Source: Clarireedia homoeocarpa | Taxonomy: Eukaryota > Ascomycota > Leotiomycetes > Helotiales > Rutstroemiaceae | Assembly (NCBI GenBank): GCA_001465935.1 | Contig: LNKV01000002.1 | Span: 1,240,001 to 1,304,000, forward strand | Length of the DNA stretch: 64,000 bases | Reading direction: 5' to 3' | In this document: piece by piece, positions 1 through 12,325 of the stretch | Position numbering within the stretch: position 1 is the first letter of the stretch | How the letters are laid out: every line of letters begins with the position of its first letter | The notes under the pieces: model-generated | The model's database searches: none | The model's input: the letters and a program-made list of their open reading frames with translations, nothing else | What the model was told of the DNA's origin: nothing | Program-made: the position numbers and the translations under genes

Positions 1-2001
1 GGAAACCCTTATTTTCGCGAACTCTCTTTCCTATTCTCGACGAGCATATGCCATATGTAAACGTTTGCCAAAGCAGCCTTGTAACCCTTGTCTACATGGC
101 GTGTCTTGTCCTGTCCTTGCCTGCATACGTACCTAGACACAACAAGCTGGAGAAGAAAAGAATTCTTGACATTCGGGATCCAGCATAAATGCGTAAGAAC
201 CTACCTGTTAAGCTCTCCACTGCTTGGAGACGGACCTCATAAAGAACATCGTTCTCCTCGAGTGAGACCTGGGCGAACCTAAATTCGCGATTTGAAATTC
301 GCCTTCATCGAAGCACAAATTTGCTCCAGAGAATCAGAGATACCGTTTCCTTTCATTGTACTTTATTGTCGCGGTGCAAGGCTGTGGAAGTTGTGGATAT
401 ATTGTCGTTGCGTTCTGGGTGGTCATTTGTTTCGATTTTGAATGTTGTGTCGTCGACCTACTGCCCCTCCATCGTCACTCTTCGCCGACTCCTGCCTCCC
501 TGCCTCCCTGCCTGCCTGCCTACCTACCTGCCTACCTACCTCCCTACCTACCTATCTGGTACCAGCTGTATGAAGTTGGGCAGTTGCACTCTTCTATACC
601 TTCTACCACACTTGCCTCTTGTCTGCCTTAGCTTCGACCTTTGTTTTCCCGTTGTTGCCTTGGTCGAAGTTGACTGCCTTTCTGCCCATTGGTAGTCGCC
701 GCCCAAGGTGGATATTTTCCACAGATATTCAGGTACGTTGGTCGTACAATATGACAGTCGTCTCGAGATATCTTGAGCACGGCCGTAGTTGTAGATGCCG
801 TTAAAATAGAAAGATTTTCCTTGTTTCCCCATCTTGATTCGTAAAATTCACTCGAGAATTACTAATTCCGTACCATATATATATAGGCCGCCCGGATCAT
901 CAATGGGTGGTACCTTCTTCAGCATCGACATCAGCAACTCTTCATTCGTTACTTTGTCCCTTCGTCTGCTCGTCTCCTCGTCGCTTCTTCACGTCTTCGC
1001 CCTGCTCTTGCCAGAATAGTCTCTCTCTCGCCATATCCTTCGACCTAACAATAGACATAAGAACTTGGAACAGCTATTAGCACTTATTTTACTCGACGAC
1101 ACGCAAAACTTCCACCGGCGGCAACTTCCCTTTTGCAAAAAAGACCCTTCAAGTAGAAATTAATTCCTTCCATATTCCATCTTTCCCAACCTCTCCAGGA
1201 CGACCTACTTAATCCAGTCCTCCATCTACTTCTCACTCATCCTCCTCCAACTTTCCCTTCCTTTCTTCTACCTGTCAACTTCATCCTCACAAAACAACAA
1301 CAACAATCAATTCATCACCACAATCCCTTACCTGACAATCATCTGGCTCGATAGCTTTCTATCATTCTAGAAAACCCAACTCGCTACAGAATTCATTTTC
1401 TTCTTTTCTTGAAAGTAGCTATTGAAGTTTACTTCTACCATCACCTCTCTGAAGCGATAACTCCCCCCAAGGACTTTTTCCATCTTCAATTGTCTTCGTG
1501 CAAAGGTGCGTTTTGATTTTGTGTCTCCTCATTCAGACACTTCCCTACGTCAATATGCGTTGCTCCTCGATATGGATTCTGGCTGACGAGAAACCCCGTA
1601 GTTGGACTACTAAGAATACCATTATCGAGTAAAACGTTTTCTTCTTGTGAGATACTGTGAAGGCAAGTCATCCGGTACTTCGTTCTTTCGCAATCCTATA
1701 CTTCTTGTTCTTGTGGTTGGATCTTGCTATTGGGGCACTGTGATGGCATCTTTTTGCCTTCAATTGGCTTCATTGGCTCCATTGGCTCCATTACGCCGTA
1801 CCTTTTTCACTTTCACTATCCATATTCACTTCTTTTCTAATATCTCTCACATTTTTTCCCCCGAACTATTTCACTTCCAAGTTTAACGGCCCTTCTCTCA
1901 ATTCATCGTACCAACATATCATTTTTCGAATACTCACACTGAACTTCAAGCATCGAACTTTATATCTTCATACTGATAATATTTGCCTCCACAGGATTAC
2001 C
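1..2001 (+). promoter_or_regulatory. promoter and long leader of the RRM gene
   Basis: I see no convincing coding sequence here; the short open frames are T/C-rich and lack introns or protein-like composition. From about 1180 to 1480 the plus strand is strongly pyrimidine-rich with CAA-rich stretches, as in many fungal promoters and 5' UTRs. A good 3' splice site (CCTCCACAG, ending at 1994) lies 7 nt before the ATG at 2002, so the leader is probably spliced. A possible donor is GTGCGT at about 1506, which would give a 5' UTR intron of about 490 nt. A CCTA/CCTG/CCTC simple repeat lies at 491-556. The promoter reading is inference from position and composition. Confidence 0.5.
491..556 (+). repeat. 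CCTA/CCTG/CCTC microsatellite
   Basis: This is an imperfect tetranucleotide tract of CCTC, CCTG and CCTA units. It creates proline/leucine/tyrosine-rich open frames that should not be read as genes. Confidence 0.9.
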
Positions 2002-4106
2002 ATGTCTTACCAACAGACTGCTACTCACACAGAAACCAATAATTTCCCCAGCCGTGCTACAACCACTACTATGTACAATCAACAACAAACTCGCACAAAC
2101 CGCGACTCTCAAGGTCAGCAAGGCTCCTATGCTCAACCAAGCGCTGGTGTCAACCAGGCTGAGAGCGGTCCCATGAACGCAATGATGAATCAGTTTGCTG
2201 GCCTCAGCATCCCAGGTAGCATGGCGAATGGTACGAATCCAATGGCTGCTAATCAACTTCCAATAGCAGGAGGTCAGGTTTTTTACACACCGGAAGGCCA
2301 GCTTGTTTATGCTCCTGGCATGTTCCAAACTCAATCAATGGCTCCACAGCAGTTGTCGGAGAGTGCTTACAACACCTTTCCCGCACCTTTGCCTTATCTT
2401 GCACAGACATCATATCCGGGTTACGTCCCTGGTTACCCTGCCATCCCGTATACTCCGACTGCTAGGGCTGGTTTCTATCCAGATCGTTCGGACCATTCAA
2501 AACAGGATGTTCCAGGCCTTGAGAATCGTCGCGGCTCGTACTCAACCACCGAGTCTCTTCCCGGCACTCCTTACTATAACTCGTTCGCCCACCGCGAGCA
2601 TGGCACACACATTGCTGCCATTGATCGTTCCCCATTTGGATCTACACCATCGCCCCAACAACTATCAGTTCCCCATCCTCAGTCACTGGCCAAGCCTTTA
2701 CCATATTCCACCACTACTATCCCAATTGGTGTTGACATCCAAGCATTGCTCAAGGCTTACCCACCAATCCCAAAGGCAGTTCCTGCTGTGTTTACCCCAA
2801 CTGAGAATATGCGAACCCTCGACCAGAGTCTCCACAATCCTATCAAGGGAAATCGCAATGTTTACATTCGAGGACTCCACCCAAACACCGATGATGACAC
2901 TCTTGCACTTTACGCTAAACGTTTCGGCAAAGTCGAGACCTCCAAGGCCATTATTGATACTGCTACTGGCGCGTGCAAGGGGTATGTTGGTCAGATCTTC
3001 TCCCAATCCAGTCCGCTAATAATTTGGCAGATTCGGGTTTGCCAAGTATTGTGATGTGCGCGACTCTGAGCTGTGTATTCGTGGTTTCTGGGAGCTGGGC
3101 TACGAAGTTGGTTTTGCCAGAGTAAGCCTTTCTTCCCCTTTCACTGTACCTTGATTACCACTGAACTGTTATAGGAATCTTTCAATGCTCGTCTCAAGGC
3201 CGAGGGCGATGACAATTCGACTAACCTTTACGTATCCAATCTGCCAAAAACCATGACCGAATCCGTGAATACTTCTCATCGCCCAGTCATTCGCACCTTG
3301 GCTAATTGTGTTTCAGGAACTTGGTGCCATATTCATGGACTACAAGGTCAGCTCTAGCAGAATTCTTCGTGACAGCCAAAATCATAGTCGAGGAGTTGGC
3401 TTTGCCCGGTACGTTCATCACAATTTAGATTATGTGCTTTATGCCTGGCTGACAGCCACTGTTTAAGTTTCGAAAACCGCGATATTTGCGAGGAGATTAT
3501 CAAGAAGTTCCACGGCCAACCTATCGGTGAGGAAGGCCTTTTGCTTCAAGTCCGTTATGCCGATACGCCGGCACAAAAAGATTTAAAGCGCATCACTACC
3601 GAGCGTCGTCAATTCCGTACAAACGAGTACAATGTTGGAGCTTATGGAGCACCGGCCGACATGATCGCTCTGGCTACTCCGATACCATCCCCCCTTCTTC
3701 CAAGAGCTACTCAGATTGCTCGCCACATTCCTGACTCCGGGTCCCGATCAAGTGGTTCATGGAAGAGAGATGGTGGTTCCAGGTAAGGCCTTATTTTCTT
3801 CATACTTGCGAGGACACAAAACTGATCCAACACAAGTCCCGCTGGTTACGTCTCAGGATTTAAGGACTTGGACAGATCTGTGGTCAAGGTTTCCTTGACC
3901 GAAGCGTCTCCAAATAAATCCGTAAACCAGTACGTTTACATTGTGGCGGAAAAACACAAGAGTGTTACTGACTGATCTTTAGACACAATGCCAGCTCTAC
4001 ACCAACTGTCTCCGAGAATGGCTCTATCGATGATGGTGTTACCATCCACGATTCTCCAGTCGTTGCCCATGGTGGCCCCAATGCATCACCATCCGCTCGC
4101 AAGTAG
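2002..4106 (+). CDS. two-RRM RNA-binding protein, RBMS/MSSP-like
   Basis: Seven exons: 2002-2981, 3031-3121, 3175-3264, 3317-3408, 3468-3782, 3837-3929 and 3983-4106, giving 594 aa. The first 280 residues are Q/S/P/Y-rich and look disordered. RRM1 spans about 285-360 with RNP2 VYIRGL and, created by the first splice, RNP1 KGFGFAKY. RRM2 spans about 372-450 with RNP2 LYVSNL and RNP1 RGVGFARF. A conserved segment with LLLQVRYADTPAQK follows, then a serine/proline-rich tail. The spacing and RNP wording match the metazoan RBMS (MSSP) family of single-stranded nucleic-acid binders, and the same architecture is common in ascomycetes. The role is probably post-transcriptional control of mRNAs; targets cannot be read from sequence. 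The start is the first ATG after a likely 5' UTR intron. Family call is firm, exact orthology is not. Confidence 0.9.
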
Positions 4107-4995
4107 AGACGACGCTCTTCATTAGCACGATCTTGTAGCACTTTATGATATTATGCCAACACGGCCAACTTTTCATGTTTCGAAATTTCATCATTGCAGA
4201 ACAATACCCAATAGTGCTTAAGCCACTGGCGACTGCTCAACGATAAATTTATACCTTTCAACACAGTTGCGTAATCGCCAGACAGACATACATACCTGGC
4301 CTCAGTATTACCTACGTTGTATCGCATACTCGCATCATTTTAATATCTTTCGAGTCTGACGATCTGTACATCATCAAGGTGTGGCATATTCAGCTTAGTG
4401 GTATCGAACATTACTTTTATGTCAGGGTGGTCGGATATCAAGAACATTGCTCCTTTCATTGTAATTTCTTCGTTTTTCATCGCTCCTGTCGCTGCGGCAC
4501 ACAGAGGGAGGCCTTCTTTGTAGCATAATTGAGCAAAATTTGCACGCTTCTGTTATATGCCTCGTGACATTGTTGTGACGGTAATATCGACTTATACGCA
4601 ACAGTAACAGTGTGAATTGGCTAACACGTGTTTATCAATTGTCGTGTGCCTCATTATTGACAGCTGCATGGGTGAACACAAATGATTCACCAATGCAGGC
4701 ACACGGGACGAACCCGAAAGGTGGCACAGACACGACAGAATAGTGATACATAAAATTGTATGTTGGTCCAATCAAATCGTCGCAGCCACATTTAGCGATA
4801 CCGAGCGGCGAAGGCTGGCTTGTTGTGTTCATGGAGTTACGAAGCTCTTTCAACTTTCTACATATCTTATCGAACATTTATCAATTCTGATCCAATTTAT
4901 TGCTATCGCGGTCGAGTATCGGCAATTCCATCCTCGCGCTGTGCGTCGAGTGATACTCTAAGTCATTATTTACTTACCTTCCACTATATATCGTA
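4107..4995. other. intergenic, 3' UTR and promoter
   Basis: This holds the 3' UTR of the RRM gene and the promoter of the DUF3712 gene. A TATATA motif lies about 10 nt before the ATG at 4996. The short ORFs on both strands show no protein-like features. Confidence 0.6.
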
Positions 4996-7858
4996 ATGGC
5001 GGACAACCCCACATCACCGCTGCTGCCGAGTGCAGAGAGACGACCTTCGTCAAAGCAGTCGCGATTCTCGAATGACTCTCACGAATCCACACCTTTATTA
5101 TCAAACTCTGATGCTACCCCTCGATACGACGGCGAAGAAACTGGTGAGGAATTTAATGAAGAACATGAGAGAATTGTTTCTCCCGCCGCGACATCCCTAC
5201 GCTCGATACAAGACCGAGGCTCACCGAAACCTGCGAGAGGAGGGCGTAGATGGCCTAGTATAATTGCAGTCACCGCATTGTTCCTTGTTGCTATCGCTAT
5301 ACTCATAGGCGCATTCTTTACTCCCACTGCCGTCGAGAAATACGCCAAAGAATCACTTGTTATTGAACCTACAAAGTTGTCGATTGATAGTTTTACGGCC
5401 AGCGGTGTCAGAGCACGAGTACAGGCCAATTTCAGGCTGGACGCATCGAAGGTCAAGAACAAGGCTATCCGGAATGTGGGGCGCTTTGGTACATGGATTG
5501 CGAAAGAAGTCGAGAGCGATGAATCAACCGTCGAGGTCTACCTCCCAGAATATGACAATCTTCTCGTTGGTACCGCAGTGATTCCTAAAGTGGTGGTCAG
5601 CATCCGGAATGGGGTTACAACACCTATCGACTTCCTTACCGATTTAGAACCTGGCAATGTGCATGGACTCAGAAAAGTTGCCAATGATTGGCTTGAAGGA
5701 CGTTTAGGACAGATGCGGGTGCTAGGCAAAGCTGATGTAGCATTGAAGTCGGGCTTGTTCTCACTGGGATCGCAGAGCATATCGCAGTCTTTGGTTTTTG
5801 AAGGTCAATCTCTCTACCGTTCTTTTGCTTCACTCTACTTGGGAGAAAAAACCTTAATTTGAATGGCAACTGGTTGTTCGTTATGAGCGGCCAATGCCCA
5901 ATTGTATACAGGCCATTGGACGCAAGAACAACTTCTGCCACTCCGCTGTGTAACTACTGTTGTTTTTTTGAATTTTCTTGCTAACTTTATTTTGCAGGCA
6001 ATGATATCCCAACTATACCTGAGTACAACATAACACGCATAAACTTCCGTGAGGTACCCCTTTCTGATGATGGCCGACGCGGAATGGCTGCAGATGTTTC
6101 CCTGTCGCTAGTCAACAGTTATCCTATCAAGCTCAGTATTCCTCCGCTGGACTTTGATATCCTCGTTCCGAACTGTGCTGCTGATGAGCCATACATTCGT
6201 CTCGCGGATGCTACTACTGGAACCATTAACATTGAACCACACTCGGACGTCGCTGTTGATGTAGGCGGCATTGTTCGAGAGGTACCTAAGAGTCTGCTGC
6301 AAACTTGCCCCCACTCGAAATCATCACCATTGGACTTACTTCTTGGTGACTACATTCATGGCAACGATACAACGATTTTCGTTCGAGGTTCTGATGCTCC
6401 AACTTCAGAAACACCAAAATGGATTACAGACATCATTTCAAGTGTTACCGTACCTGTTCCTTTCCCCGGGCATACCTTTGATAAACTAATCAAGAACTTC
6501 TCTCTTACGGATACTCATTTCAGCCTCCCTGATCCATTTGCGGAGCCCGGAACCGACGAGGCCAATCCCAGAATATCTGGCAATATCCTGGTTCTAGCTG
6601 GCTTGCCCAAGGAGATGAACTTCGGGATAAACGTAACAAATGTCCGTGCTACAGCAGACGTATTTTACAAAGGTGACAAGCTCGGTATTCTCGACCTCAA
6701 GAAATGGCAGGACGCCCAATCTGAACGCGTCGACCTGGGAAACGGAGACGATGCAGCCCTGAAAATCCAGTCACGTATCAAGAATGCCCCTCTTGAAATC
6801 ACCGACGACGACGTTTTCACCGATGTCATGACAGCGCTCTTCCTCGGCGGAAAAGGAGTGATGCTCAAGGTTCAAGCCCTTGTGGAAGTTAAGATATCAA
6901 CTGTGTTAGGTGACTTCACTATTAAAGATTTACCTGCGGAAGGAGTTGTTCCAGTGAAACGTTAGGATACCGTTTCATTATTCAGCGCACCTGCACTGAA
7001 GCTGACGAGATTGCAGCGATCTCCACGGACGGTGATTTTAAAAAGCTAAACCTTCAAGTCGGCGATTTAAGGATTGTCGACACTGGCAAAACATCTATCA
7101 ACCTCCAAGCACTCGTTAATTTCACCAATCCGACCGAGTATACAGCCCACATTCCCTATATCAACATACATATTCTCAACAATGGATCTATTATCGGCGA
7201 TGCCACTGTGCGTACAACGGATATCTCTCGTGGAAACAACACCAACATTCTCGTAGAAGCGACCTGGGACCCCGTGAAATTTGGTGGGGAAAAGGGGCAC
7301 AAGATTGGGCGCGAACTCATTTCTCAGTACATTTCTGGCTTCAATACTACGCTCACTTTCAAGACTCATGAGAGTTCAATTCCATATCAGCCAAAACTTG
7401 GCAAAGCACTAAGCAAGTTTTCTGTAGAGATGCCTACACCACGCCTAGCTGGCCCCGAGCCTGGAAATGGCGATAAACCGATCGATGAGAAACCACACTT
7501 TATCAGAGATGCGGTTTTCCATCTTTGGACTTCCACTGCACAATTCACTTTGCTTTCACCTTTGCAAAAAAGCATTATCTACATCGAATCAATCGACGCT
7601 ACTGCGTTTTACAATCATACGGAGCCAGTAGGCAAGATCGTGTACGCTTATCCTTTTGCTGTTCCACCTGGCTCAAGCGAGTCTCCCAAGTTACCTGTCG
7701 ATTGGTCCTTTGATTCAGTGGGGTATGATGCGGTTGAAAGAGCATTAGGTGGAACTCTCAAGTTAGATGCCAAGGGCACTGTTGGTGTGAGACTAGGTCA
7801 ATGGTCTGAAACGATTTGGTATGTTGGTTCAGGAATTGGGGCCCGTGTCAGACTATGA
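4996..7858 (+). CDS. DUF3712 single-pass membrane protein, Tag1-like
   Basis: Three exons: 4996-5803, 5998-6960 and 7017-7858, giving 870 aa. The N-terminus is hydrophilic and cytosol-like (residues 1-90) with two dileucine-type SPLLP/TPLLS motifs of the kind that sort proteins to the fungal vacuole. One transmembrane helix follows at about 92-112 (IIAVTALFLVAIAILIGAFF). The remaining roughly 750 residues are predicted lumenal, with many N-x-S/T sequons and LEA/DUF3712-like beta-sandwich repeats. This is the layout of the fungal DUF3712 family that includes yeast Tag1 (YLR173W), a vacuolar membrane protein reported to act in ending autophagy; that role is family knowledge, not visible here. 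The second intron starts GTTAGG, a less common donor, but only this splice joins the two frames. It converges on ILV6 with 258 bp between stop codons. Confidence 0.85.
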
Positions 7859-8116
7859 GGTCTGGATTGTTCAAGTAGTGTGTACACCAACATATAGAGG
7901 GAAGGGTTGCGGGGTTTTGCTTATTATCATGGGAATTGGGTATGGTTTCATTCGGTGTTTGGGAAGCAGCTTCTTACGAGATTGATGTACAAATTATACA
8001 CAGAATGCATGCAGATTTGAATTTTGACCTCTATGCTTCAAGATTTGCCTGAATGCAAGATAGTTTGTGAAATGCGCCAACTCCATATCCACTTAAAGCC
8101 TATAGACATAATTCAA

Positions 8117-9152
8117 CTATCCTGGTGGCAGAGTGCTGGCATCCACAATATCATCTGCTTCCTTCAATAGAGTATCTTGCTCGTTAGGACCGTATAGTGG
8201 TGATCTTGGAAGCGCCATGAGACCTGTTCGTGCAGATTCGAGGATTCCGAATGGAGCAATGAGCTTCATGAATGAATCGATCCTGGTTGGTTTGGCAGAT
8301 CTAAAGAAACACTGTCAGTACTGTGTCTAAACAAGAATGTAGGAACAAGAAAACTTACACCTCCACAATACAGCTGTTTGTACTGATATCCAGAACCTTT
8401 CCTCCAAATTGATGAGTGAAATAGGTGATTGACTTCAAATGTTCATGCTTATGTCTCAGCGCCTGACTCTGAGCTAATTTGCTAGGATGGAAGTCATCAC
8501 TCTCCTTCAACTCTGCCAGCCTCTTACTAGCCCACTCTTCCTGGCCCTCCAAGCCCTCTGGATCACTAGCAGTGATTTCTCTATGATGCGCCAACAACTC
8601 CTCAAAGTATTCCGGACCGAGAATGTTGATTTTTGCAAGAAGTAATTCTCTCTGCACAAGAGGCGAGGTTGTGTAATCAAGTACAGCCCATACAGGAACC
8701 AAATCCTCTAATTGTCGACGAGCTTGCTCAACTACGCCGTCTTGTCCTGACAGCACAATCGTCATGCGGGAGAGATCTTCGACTTCGGTGGAGCAGACAA
8801 CGAGAGAATCGATGTTGAAACCGCGGGCGGCGAGAATACCAGACACGCGGGAGAGAACACCGGGTTCGTTTTGTACGAGGCAATTGAGGACATGGCGTTT
8901 GGGAGGAGTGCCAGATGGAGTGGGGGTTTCGTAAAGGATGTTGGAGACGGCTGCTTGGGCAGACCAGGCTGGTGGTGAGTCGGAGGTGGGCAGAGGCGAG
9001 ATTCTTCGATGTAAGGCTTTGTATGTGAGGGCGGAAGTGGAGGAGGATTCGTATCGTTGAATTTGTCGGGGGAGGATAGCTGTTCTGGGTTTTGGAAGAG
9101 CAGCGCGCACTCCCACTCCAGAGAATGAGAGAATTGCTTTTCTTGTAGCCAT
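8117..9152 (-). CDS. ILV6: acetolactate synthase regulatory subunit, mitochondrial
   Basis: Two exons on the minus strand, 8359-9152 then 8117-8300, giving 325 aa. The product is the small regulatory subunit of acetolactate (acetohydroxyacid) synthase. It binds the catalytic subunit Ilv2 in mitochondria and confers valine feedback control on the first common step of branched-chain amino-acid synthesis. Residues 1-60 are basic, S/T-rich and acid-poor, as in a mitochondrial presequence. An ACT domain follows at about 85-160 (HVLNCLVQNEPGVLSRVSGILAARGFN), then the C-terminal ALS small-subunit domain. The second exon supplies the conserved ending with FGILESARTGLMALPR. I chose the ATG at 9152; the frame extends upstream only to a TTG. 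It is divergent from the KH-domain gene over 485 bp. Confidence 0.95.
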
Positions 9153-9637
9153 CTTTGAAGGATAATTGAAGCTTATCCAACGGGTTTTAAATAACAAAGA
9201 GCGGTAGATAGGTACCCCCTCTCTGCCAACAGTCCTGTCTCAAAAATATTGAGAAGGTTGAGTCAGAAGAAGTTGAAGTTCTGGGTGCAGCACCGATACC
9301 GCACACAACAAAAAGATTATTGAATTTGGAATGTTGGATTGGGCGGCTTTCGCCGTGGTCTTCGTCTTGGCAAAAGTTGCAGGCTCTCGACCCCAGATAA
9401 TTTGTTAGCGTCGTATTTCACCTCGGGACCCTGGTCGGCTAGCACCAAGCAAAGAAATAAATCCTTGTCAGCGAACAACGCAAAACTTCGAAATTATTTG
9501 TTCAGCCTCATGCATTTTTAGGTAACTATCCGCGTTTCTCTCAGGGCAAACCAACACTTAGCAAACACGAGCAATCGAAGTACTCCGCATACCACACGAT
9601 ATATAGCAACTGTTCTACGTTTCGGAGGTTAGCCATC
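9153..9637. promoter_or_regulatory. bidirectional promoter, ILV6 / KH-domain gene
   Basis: This 485-bp gap separates two divergently transcribed start codons. No convincing ORF or known operator was recognised; no TGACTC/GAGTCA Gcn4/CpcA-type site was noticed by eye, although one would be expected for an amino-acid gene. Confidence 0.5.
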
Positions 9638-11799
9638 ATGGACGATACTGAGCGCCGTTCAGCCAAAAAGCGCTCGCGCTTCGATCAGAAGGAGCCGGAG
9701 CCAAAGCGGGCCTCGAGATTCGACAGACGTTCGCGTTCTCCGCCTGCGAAGGGCTCGGAGTCAAGACGGAGCAGATCCCCGCTTCCAAGGGCTTCTGATA
9801 GTCCTGTGCCAGACTCTGCGAAGAAAGTAGATGCCGCTGCTGCCGCAGGTAGGTTTCGACGGGTATTTCCCAGATTCAAGGACGAGACTAACGGTGTGAT
9901 GCTACAGCTGCCGCGGCGGCGAAAATCAATGCGCAAATCCAAGCCAAGAAGGGCATTCAACACGTCGATGTTCCTCCTATTCGTTCGACCGAAAGCCCGG
10001 TTGGAAAAACCGCCTTCCCAGCTCCAGAAACAGGAGGAGGTAACAGCGCAAGCACAGTCAATGGTGAGATGTACATCGCAGACGGCGATTATATCAAAGA
10101 CATCGAAGTCAACGATTTGCGAAACCGTTATACACTGACTAAAGGTTCTACTCAAAAGATGGTAAATACTCCTTGTGTTAAACTCCACTGATACATCGGG
10201 CTTTCTTCATAGGTCTAGCCATGAATCTATTTCTTTCCTTTCAAAATAAACCAAGCAAACCTATTTTTTCTCACCCACTCCCCTTCAATAATACTACTTC
10301 TTGTGTGGAAAATTTCAAGCTTACCAGAAGCGCGAGAAATAGCATCATACACAAACCCCCTTTTGGCATCTGCTGACTCCCGCTGCGTGACATCTAGATC
10401 AAGGAAGAAACCGGCGCTGGTACGCTACACCTACCTACAACTTACCGTTTGTGTTTAGAGATTTTAATGTTGACTTTTTAAGATGTCACAACGCGTGGAA
10501 ATTACTATCCGGATAAGAGCATGGCCACGGCTGCCGTAAGTCTCAGTTGACTCTTTGTTGTCTTCGTACCATATACTGATTTGAAACGTTTAGAATCCAC
10601 CCCTGTATCTCCACGTTACGAGCACGACTAAGCGAGGCCTCGAACAAGCAGTTCAGAAGATTGAGGAACTAATGAAACAGGAACTCCCCAACTTGGTCGA
10701 CGAACGACGATTCCGCAGAAGAGAGCCAGAACAAGTTGAGCGTGATGAATTTGGAAGGGTAGGTACTTTTCCATCATATTAAAGTTATGAGTGTTGACCT
10801 CAATACCAGCGCAAATGGCCGGAGGAGAAGATCCCCATTGACTTTGAACCACTTCCCGGCTTTAACCTTCGTGCTCAGGTAGTCGGTCATGGAGGTGCTT
10901 ATGTCAAGCACATCCAACAAGAGACCAGATGTCGTGTTCAGATCAAAGGGCGTGGTTCTGGCTTTATGGAACATGGTACTGGTCGTGAAAGCGATGAGGA
11001 CATGTATCTTCACGTTGCGTAAGCCATCATTATATTTGGCATTTTTGGTGTGAGCTAATACAATTCAGTGGTCCGGATCCAAATGAAGTCCAGAAAGCTA
11101 AAGAGCTCTGTGAGGATCTTCTTAAAAATGTCCGTGAACAGTATGAAGAATTCAAAGCCCGCCCCCCTCCACAAAGAGGTTTTGGTGGCCCAAGCACTGG
11201 CTATGGTGGAGAGCGAGGCTATGGTGATCGCGCTCCTGACAGATCAAATTCATATGGAGGCGGTTACGGTGGTGGCTATGGCGGCTCACCAGCTCCAAAC
11301 ACACCAGGAGGTGCAACAATGAGCCCAGCTACTCCTGCACCACCAGGAGCTGGCAGTCCAACATCTGGTGCCGATTATGCTTCGCAGTATGCTCAATATT
11401 ATGGTGGTGCTGATCCATACGCTGCTTATGGTGGGTATGCGGCATACGTACAGTACTATCAGCAGTACATGGCAGCTATGGCAGCTCAACAGCAACAAGC
11501 TCCTGCTGCACCTGGGTCTGCTCCTCCACCACCCCCAAGTGAAGCTCCACCGCCTCCTCCAGGTGGTTCGGTAAGTATTTTATTTATCTCATTCTGTTCC
11601 TTCTCCTCTTGTTCATACTATCTATGAACAGGCACAACTTTCTTCCTGGACCATGATTGGTAAATCATGGTTCGGGCAGAAGAAGCTACACATGAAGAGA
11701 AACTGACTTTTTCTTTCTCTTTAGGTTCCTCCTCCACCAGCTGGTGCTCCTCCCGGAAGCAATGGGTACAACGCTGTTCCACCACCTCCCGGAATGTGA
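9638..11799 (+). CDS. KHDC4/BLOM7-like KH-domain protein
   Basis: Eight exons: 9638-9848, 9908-10161, 10398-10419, 10483-10535, 10594-10758, 10810-11018, 11069-11570 and 11725-11799, giving 496 aa. The third exon is only 22 nt and follows a 236-nt intron, but it is required to keep the first KH domain in frame. The N-terminus (1-70) is RS-like, rich in RSR, SPP and KKR. KH1 (about 130-210) contains YTLTKGSTQKMIKEETGA; KH2 (about 235-320) carries the VVGHGGAYVKHIQ signature. The C-terminus is G/Y-rich then proline-rich, ending in PPPPGM. This is the layout of human KHDC4 (KIAA0907/BLOM7), a protein linked to pre-mRNA splicing and splice-site choice. A nuclear splicing role here is inference from family. 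The last intron (11571-11724) could be split further, but only the direct join keeps the proline-rich frame. Confidence 0.88.
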
Positions 11800-12325
11800 T
11801 AGTGACAACACTGCTCATTTTTTCCCATCATAGCATTCGGTTGGTTCTGCCTTTGAGTTCTCTATTTCAACAGCTTAAGAGATGATAATTTTCATGGATA
11901 CCTTTTTCTGTTGTACATTAAAAATAAAAATAAAGTTATAAAATTGGGAGTCTCATTCATCATCGCGGCATAATTTAATAGTTTGAATTAATTTTACGTG
12001 CTGCATCCGTTTCTGGCTTGGCTGAAAGCTCTTTGAACGTAGCATTCTTGGTGATTGGATCTTGAGTGTACAGAAGTTTTGTTCTTTCAACATGCATATG
12101 ATTCTGATCACGGGAAGTTATTCGTTTGGATTTAAAGATAGTAGGAATGGATCCGAGAAGTATAATGTCACGTAGAGAAGTCAATATAAACCTCAAATTG
12201 CCTTGTGCTCAGTTTTCTGATATTTGCGAATTACCTCTCAACTCCAATAAGCCACTGAAGATCTTGATTATGATTACCCCGCCTCTACTGCGCTTTTAGA
12301 GCTGCCGGTCAGGCCACTATCCCGC
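11800..12325. terminator. convergent 3' region, KH gene / lipase
   Basis: No gene is seen in this gap. An A-rich stretch at about 11917-11943 with several AATAAA-like words on the plus strand is a plausible polyadenylation region for the KH-domain gene. Confidence 0.45.

Noticed and set aside
9153..9197. N-terminal extension of ILV6 to 9197
   Set aside because: The extension begins at TTG, not ATG; the ATG at 9152 gives a normal mitochondrial presequence.
11631..11660. An extra 28-nt exon in the KH-domain gene, between exons 7 and 8
   Set aside because: Including it shifts the frame and destroys the proline-rich C-terminus; direct joining of 11570 to 11725 keeps it.
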